From NCBI RefSeq assembly GCF_002803095.1, contig NZ_PGLR01000039.1, forward strand, positions 1-55,154: a stretch of 55,154 nt of DNA. The letters are read 5' to 3'. Shown here piece after piece: positions 50,510 to 55,154 of the stretch; position 1 is the first letter of the stretch; each line of letters opens with the position of its first letter. Both the position numbers and the translations under genes were made by a program. The stretch is from Pseudomonas sp. ZH-FAD. GTDB taxonomy: Bacteria; Pseudomonadota; Gammaproteobacteria; Pseudomonadales; Pseudomonadaceae. A model generated the notes under the pieces. That model was not told where the DNA came from. It saw only the letters and a list, made by a program, of their open reading frames with translations, and did not search any database.

Positions 50510-51394
50510 TCAACGGCGCTTGAGCTTCATCTTCTCGCGGCCTTCGGCCGGGGTCAGGGCGCGGCCGCCGAGGCGTTCGATGATCTCGATGGCACGCTCG
50601 ACCAGCTGGCCGTTGCTGGCGTGCACGCCGCGATCCAGCCAGATGTTGTCCTCCAGGCCGACCCGCACGTTGCCGCCGAGCAGCATGGCCTGAGCGACCA
50701 TCGGCATCTGCATGCGGCCGATGCCAAAGCCGGCCCAGGTGATACCCGACGGCAGGTTGTCGGCCATGGCCTTCATGGTCGTGGTGTCGGCCGGCGCGCC
50801 CCAGGGAATGCCCAGGCACAGCTGGATCAGCGGGTCTTCCAGCAGGCCCTCCTTGAGCAGCTGCTTGGCGAACCACAGGTGGCCGGTGTCGAAGATTTCC
50901 AGCTCGGCCTTCACGCCCAGCTCGGTGATGCGTTTGGCGCCGGCACGCAGCTGCGCCGGAGTGGAGACATAGATGAAGTCGCCGTCGCCGAAATTCAGGG
51001 TGCCGCAGTCCAGGGTGCAGATTTCCGGCAGCAGCTCCTCGACATGCGCCAGACGCTCCAGCGGGCCGACCAGGTCGGTGCCGGCGCCGAACTCCAGCGG
51101 CTGCTCGCCGCGACCGATTTCCAGGTCACCGCCCATGCCGGCGGTGAGGTTGATGATCACGTCGGTGTCGCTCTCGCGGATGCGCTCGACCACCTCGCGG
51201 TACAGCGCCACGTTGCGGCTCGGCTTGCCGGTTTGCGGATCACGCACATGGCAGTGGGCAACAGTGGCGCCGGCCTTGGCTGCCTCGATGGCCGCGGCGG
51301 CGATTTCCTTGGGCGTGACCGGGATAGCAGGGTGCTTGCCGACGGTGTCGCCGGCGCCGGTCAACGCGCAGGTGACGATGACTTCGTAGTTCAT
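50510..51394 (-). CDS. cdhC: 3-dehydrocarnitine cleavage enzyme (BKACE family)
   Basis: Zinc-dependent beta-keto acid cleavage with acetyl-CoA: 3-dehydrocarnitine gives acetoacetate and betainyl-CoA. 294 residues with the metal motif AHCHVRDPQTGKPSRN (His residues about 47 and 49), NLTAGMGGD, and the C-terminal LEDNIWLDRGVHASNGQLVERA (Glu near 230, third ligand). Typical BKACE length. Lies 101 bp after caiX. Confidence 0.9.
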   Translation of the reverse strand: MNYEVIVTCALTGAGDTVGKHPAIPVTPKEIAAAAIEAAKAGATVAHCHVRDPQTGKPSRNVALYREVVERIRESDTDVIINLTAGMGGDLEIGRGEQPLEFGAGTDLVGPLERLAHVEELLPEICTLDCGTLNFGDGDFIYVSTPAQLRAGAKRITELGVKAELEIFDTGHLWFAKQLLKEGLLEDPLIQLCLGIPWGAPADTTTMKAMADNLPSGITWAGFGIGRMQMPMVAQAMLLGGNVRVGLEDNIWLDRGVHASNGQLVERAIEIIERLGGRALTPAEGREKMKLKRR

Positions 51395-51495
51395 GGAATC
51401 TCCATCCTTATTCGAGGCGAAAGGGTGCCGTACGCCGCCAGAGGCGCACGCACGGCAGGTGATGATTGAAGTGGGAGGCGGCGCCGCGGCGCGTC

Positions 51496-52434
51496 TCAGT
51501 CGATGGCGGCCAGGACTGCCGTCACGCCGTCCTGGCCGTCGAAGGTGGTCACCCCGGCCAGCAGGCGCTCGAGGTCCTGCGGATTGTCCTTGAGCCAGCG
51601 ACGGGCCACGGCCTTGGCATCCTCGCGGGCCATGATCGGCTCCATCAGCTCGCTTTCCTGGGCGGCGCTGAAGGTCAGGTTATGGAGCAGGCGGTCGACG
51701 TTGGGGCAGCGCTGGGCATAGTCCGGGGCGACCACGGTCCACACCGTGGCCAGGCCTTCATCGGCGCCGAACACGTCCTCGCTGCCGGTTAGGTAGGTCA
51801 GGTCCATCTTGATGTTCATCGGGTGCGGCTTCCAGCCGAAGAACACCACCGGCTTCTTGGCCTTGACCGCGCGACTGACCGCCGCGAGCATGGCCGCCTC
51901 GCTGGACTCCACCAGCTTGAAGCCGCCGAGGCCGAACTGGTTGCTGTCGATCATCTTCTGGATGGTGGTGTTGGCCCCGGTGCCCGGGTCGATGCCATAG
52001 ATCTTGCCGTCCAGCTGGTCGCGGAACTTGGCGATGTCGGCATAGGTTCTCAGGCCCGCCTCGGCCAGGTAGGTGGGCACCGCCAGGCTGGAGATGCCGT
52101 CGCTCAGACCCGGCTCGGCGAGCACCTTGACCTCGCCCTTGTCCTGGAACGGCTTGATGTTGTCGTCCATCAGCGGCTTCCAGTAGCCGAGGAAGAAGTC
52201 GACCTGCTTCTTGCCGATGCCGGAAAAGATGATCTGCTGCGAGGCCTGGGTCTGGGTGGTTTGATAGCCCAAGCCTTCGAGCAGGGTTGCGGCCACGGCC
52301 GTGGTGGCGACCACGTCGGTCCAGCCGACCAGACCGATACGTGTCTTCTGACAACTGGCATCTTCGGCGGCCAGCAGGGAGGAACTGAACAAGCTCAGGG
52401 TGCAGCATGCGGCCAGCGCAGTAAGACCTTTCAT
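51496..52434 (-). CDS. caiX: Periplasmic carnitine-binding protein of an ABC transporter
   Basis: 312 residues from ATG 52432-52434, with GAGGAG 7 bp upstream (the in-frame ATG at 52449 is not used). Signal peptide (about 1-22), then an OpuAC/ProX-type binding fold (CQKTRIGLVGWTDVVATTAV, QASQQIIFSGIGKKQVDFFLGYW, in part GIGKKQVDFFLGYW). Several tryptophans (GLVGWTD, GYWKP, FGWKPHPMN) fit an aromatic cage for a quaternary amine. It lacks its own permease and ATPase here, as in P. aeruginosa, where CaiX uses the CbcWV transporter core. Confidence 0.9.
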   Translation of the reverse strand: MKGLTALAACCTLSLFSSSLLAAEDASCQKTRIGLVGWTDVVATTAVAATLLEGLGYQTTQTQASQQIIFSGIGKKQVDFFLGYWKPLMDDNIKPFQDKGEVKVLAEPGLSDGISSLAVPTYLAEAGLRTYADIAKFRDQLDGKIYGIDPGTGANTTIQKMIDSNQFGLGGFKLVESSEAAMLAAVSRAVKAKKPVVFFGWKPHPMNIKMDLTYLTGSEDVFGADEGLATVWTVVAPDYAQRCPNVDRLLHNLTFSAAQESELMEPIMAREDAKAVARRWLKDNPQDLERLLAGVTTFDGQDGVTAVLAAID

Positions 52435-52658
52435 CTGGGTGCTCCTCATCGTGTCACAGCGGTTTGCTTTCGTTCTTCTAGAGGCCGGTCGGCCCCCACC
52501 GTGTTCCGGGATCGATTGGTCCCGATGGAGCCACCTTACGCGCCGCTTCGCCGGAAAATTCCCACTTAGTCGACCATTGCTTGACCTATGGCGACCTTAT
52601 CTTGCGCGGCGCTGGTGCTTGGCTTCTTAATGGAGGGCACCCTACTGGCGGATTGCCC

Positions 52659-53606
52659 ATGACCCAGACCTTCGCCTTCCTGCTGCTGCCCGGTTTCTCG
52701 ATGATAGGCCTGATGTCGGCCATCGAGCCGTTGCGCGTGGCCAACCGCTTTCGCGGCGAGCTGTACCGCTGGCGCCTACTCAGCCTGGACAGCGAGGCGG
52801 TGGCGGCGAGCAACGGCATGTCGCTCAACGTCGAGGCCGGGCTGGAGCTGCCGGACGATACCCAGGCGCTGTTCGTGGTCGCCGGTTTCGAGCCGCTGGC
52901 CCATTACGACCACACTCTGGCGCATTGGCTGCAACGCCGCGAACCCGAGTTGGCCGTGCTCGGCGGTATCGACACCGGCAGCTTCGTGCTGGCCGAGGCC
53001 GGGCTGTTCCAGCATCAGCGTCTGACCCTGCACTGGGAAGCCATCGACGCCTTCCGTGAGCGCTACCCGGCGTTGCTGGTCACCCAGGAGCTGTTCGAGA
53101 TCGATGGCAAACGCATCACCAGCGCCGGCGGCACCAGCAGCCTCGACCTGATGCTCGGCCTGATCGGCCAGGAACACGGCGAGCCGTTGGCGGTGCAGGT
53201 GTCCGAGCAGTTTGTGGTCAGCCGCATCCGCACCCGCCTGGATCACCAGCGTATGCAGGTGGCCAGCCGTTACGACCTGCACAACAAGAAGCTGGTGCGG
53301 GTGATCGGCGAGATGGAGCGTCAGTGCGAGCAGCCTCTGCCCAGCGAAGCGCTGGCCGAGCGGGTCGGCATCACCGTGCGTCAGTTAGAGCGGCTGTTCC
53401 GTCATCATCTGGCGACCACGCCGTCGGCCTTCTATCTGGGCCTGCGCCTGGACAAGGCGCGTCAGTTGCTTCGTCAGAGCGACCTCAGCGTGCTGGAGGT
53501 GAGCCTGGCGTGCGGCTTCGATTCGGCCTCGTACTTCTCGCGCTGTTACCGCAAGCGCTTCGCCGCCAGCCCCAGCCAGGATCGCCACGAGCGGCCAGGC
53601 AGCTAG
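52659..53606 (+). CDS. cdhR: AraC/GlxA-family regulator of carnitine catabolism
   Basis: 315 residues from ATG 52659; the in-frame extension to 52581 lacks family sequence. N-terminal DJ-1/PfpI-like domain (TFAFLLLPGFSMIGLMSAIEPLRVANR, in part FLLLPGFSMIGLMSAIEPL) and C-terminal AraC HTH (EALAERVGITVRQLERLFRHH; LLRQSDLSVLEVSLACGFDSASYFSRCYRKRF, in part LEVSLACGFDSASYFSRCY). In P. aeruginosa CdhR activates caiX-cdhCAB in response to carnitine. Divergent from caiX with a 224-bp shared control region, in which I could not pick a firm operator. Its stop codon TAG is the first bases of the downstream inverted-repeat element. Confidence 0.88.
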   Translation: MTQTFAFLLLPGFSMIGLMSAIEPLRVANRFRGELYRWRLLSLDSEAVAASNGMSLNVEAGLELPDDTQALFVVAGFEPLAHYDHTLAHWLQRREPELAVLGGIDTGSFVLAEAGLFQHQRLTLHWEAIDAFRERYPALLVTQELFEIDGKRITSAGGTSSLDLMLGLIGQEHGEPLAVQVSEQFVVSRIRTRLDHQRMQVASRYDLHNKKLVRVIGEMERQCEQPLPSEALAERVGITVRQLERLFRHHLATTPSAFYLGLRLDKARQLLRQSDLSVLEVSLACGFDSASYFSRCYRKRFAASPSQDRHERPGS

Positions 53607-53826
53607 CAGGCTGTTGAAAAACTACCTGCGTTGCCATTGCTGCGTTAAAAACAGGCTCAAAATGCTCATTTACAACTCGTAAAGTCGAGCGCGACTCCGA
53701 CCGTTTTTCGCCTGTTTTTGTGGGGCCGCCATCGGTATTGCACTGGCTGCCTCGGCTCGGGCTTCCTGCTTCGCTCTACCTCCTGCATCCATGCAGTCGT
53801 CGCCTACGTTTTTCAACGGCCTGCTA
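53604..53826. mobile_element. MITE-like element with 19-bp terminal inverted repeats
   Basis: The left end TAGCAGGCTGTTGAAAAAC (53604-53622) and the right end GTTTTTCAACGGCCTGCTA (53808-53826) are inverted repeats with one mismatch, enclosing 223 bp without an ORF. The interior has a second family of direct repeats (GGCTCAAAATGCTC, GAGCGCGACTC). Related non-autonomous elements with this end are frequent in Pseudomonas genomes by my recollection. The TAG of cdhR lies at the left boundary. Confidence 0.75.
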
Positions 53827-54054
53827 CGCCAACCGTAGCCCAGATGAAATCCAGCGCAGGCGCCGTGGATTCCCCGTATTGCATCCGGGCTACGCGGTAA
53901 GGACGAAACCATGGCATATCCGTTCGCGACCTCGGCTTGACGCTTTCGGCAAACCCCCAGTCGTTTTTGCATCGGGTCGCCCTGCCCCCCAGGGATAAGC
54001 TCTCCCCAAAGCGCCGACGACCGACTCGGCGCATACGTTTAGGGGACAAGCCTG
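53827..54054. other. Remaining gap before the dipeptidase gene, with repeat copy 4
   Basis: Contains GTAGCCCAGATGAAATCC...GCATCCGGGCTAC (53835-53893), a diverged fourth copy of the GTAGCCCGGAT repeat. Downstream, AGGGGA at 54041-54046 is the Shine-Dalgarno of the next gene. No promoter pair is certain. Confidence 0.75.
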
Positions 54055-55032
<978 letters not shown>

Positions 55033-55039
55033 GCCTTTT

Positions 55040-55154
55040 TAACTGCCCCTCTCCCTAACCCTCTCCCGCAAGCGGGAGAGGGGACTGGCCCACAGAGCAC
55101 CGCAGTGGCTCTGCTCCCCTCTCCCATTTATGGGAGAGGGGCCGGGGGAGAGGG
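55040..55154. repeat. Tandem CCCTCTCCC/GGGAGAGGG palindromes at the window end
   Basis: Three stems in a row: CCCTCTCCCGC with GCGGGAGAGGG (55059-55082, AA loop), CAGAGCAC with GTGGCTCTG (about 55092-55113), and CCCCTCTCCCA with TGGGAGAGGGG (55116-55141). The array is placed just after the dipeptidase stop and continues to the window edge. Confidence 0.8.

Noticed and set aside
52435..52658. Operator for the CdhR-like regulator (for example GGAAAATTCC or the CGGGA/TCCCG arms)
   Set aside because: The arms are only four to five bases long and I could not match them to a known CdhR site from memory.

Overview
This window looks like a chromosomal segment of a Pseudomonas species. The evidence is the high-GC coding style and a gene order that I recognise from P. 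aeruginosa: damX-like, aroB, aroK, pilQPONM, ponA, maeB, rpmE, priA, argS, hslVU, the phaC1ZC2DFI cluster, ubiE, ubiJ, ubiB, hisI, hisE, tatABC and rsmE. A medium-chain PHA producer of the P. mendocina/P. oleovorans type is my inference; the species cannot be fixed from sequence alone. I see no rRNA, tRNA, CRISPR array, prophage or transposase gene.

Layout. Positions 1-7806 (minus strand) hold the type IV pilus alignment and secretin operon pilMNOPQ, followed by aroK, aroB and a DamX-like ATPase cut by the window edge. The divergent ponA (7988-10399) and the convergent maeB share a bidirectional terminator. Positions 11862-14334 (minus) carry an M48 lipoprotein protease, a secreted thermonuclease-like protein and rpmE. 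Positions 14493-21765 (plus) carry priA, argS, a SPOR-domain protein, hslV, hslU and a DUF971 protein; hslV has a textbook heat-shock (sigma-32) promoter. Positions 22062-29393 are a complete medium-chain-length polyhydroxyalkanoate locus: two class II synthases flank a depolymerase, followed by the TetR regulator phaD, and opposed by the phasin genes phaF and phaI and a small PHA-system protein. A sigma-54-type promoter sits before phaC1. Positions 29541-35411 (plus) carry ubiquinone, histidine and Tat translocation genes and end with rsmE. Positions 35505-46848 are mostly minus-strand single genes (dtd, pip, lipocalin, a small lipoprotein, a DUF924 protein, fbp, a diguanylate cyclase, and the DUF3999/DUF2339 membrane pair).

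Positions 47551-53606 form a carnitine catabolism locus. A divergent AraC/GlxA-type regulator (cdhR-like) faces caiX, cdhC, cdhA and cdhB homologues, and the last gene is a gamma-butyrobetaine hydroxylase-like dioxygenase. Together they could carry gamma-butyrobetaine to carnitine, to 3-dehydrocarnitine and then to a glycine betaine-level product. The last gene, at 54055-55032, is a membrane-dipeptidase-family protein that lacks most of the first zinc site of that family.

The most unusual non-coding content is a set of short intergenic palindromic elements of at least four sequence types. One is a 223-bp element with 19-bp terminal inverted repeats that supplies the stop codon of the cdhR-like gene. 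Most of the window is ordinary core genome. I did not find a convincing wholly new multi-gene system; the best leads are the altered dipeptidase, the MITE-like element, the DUF3999/DUF2339 pair and the dioxygenase-extended carnitine cluster.
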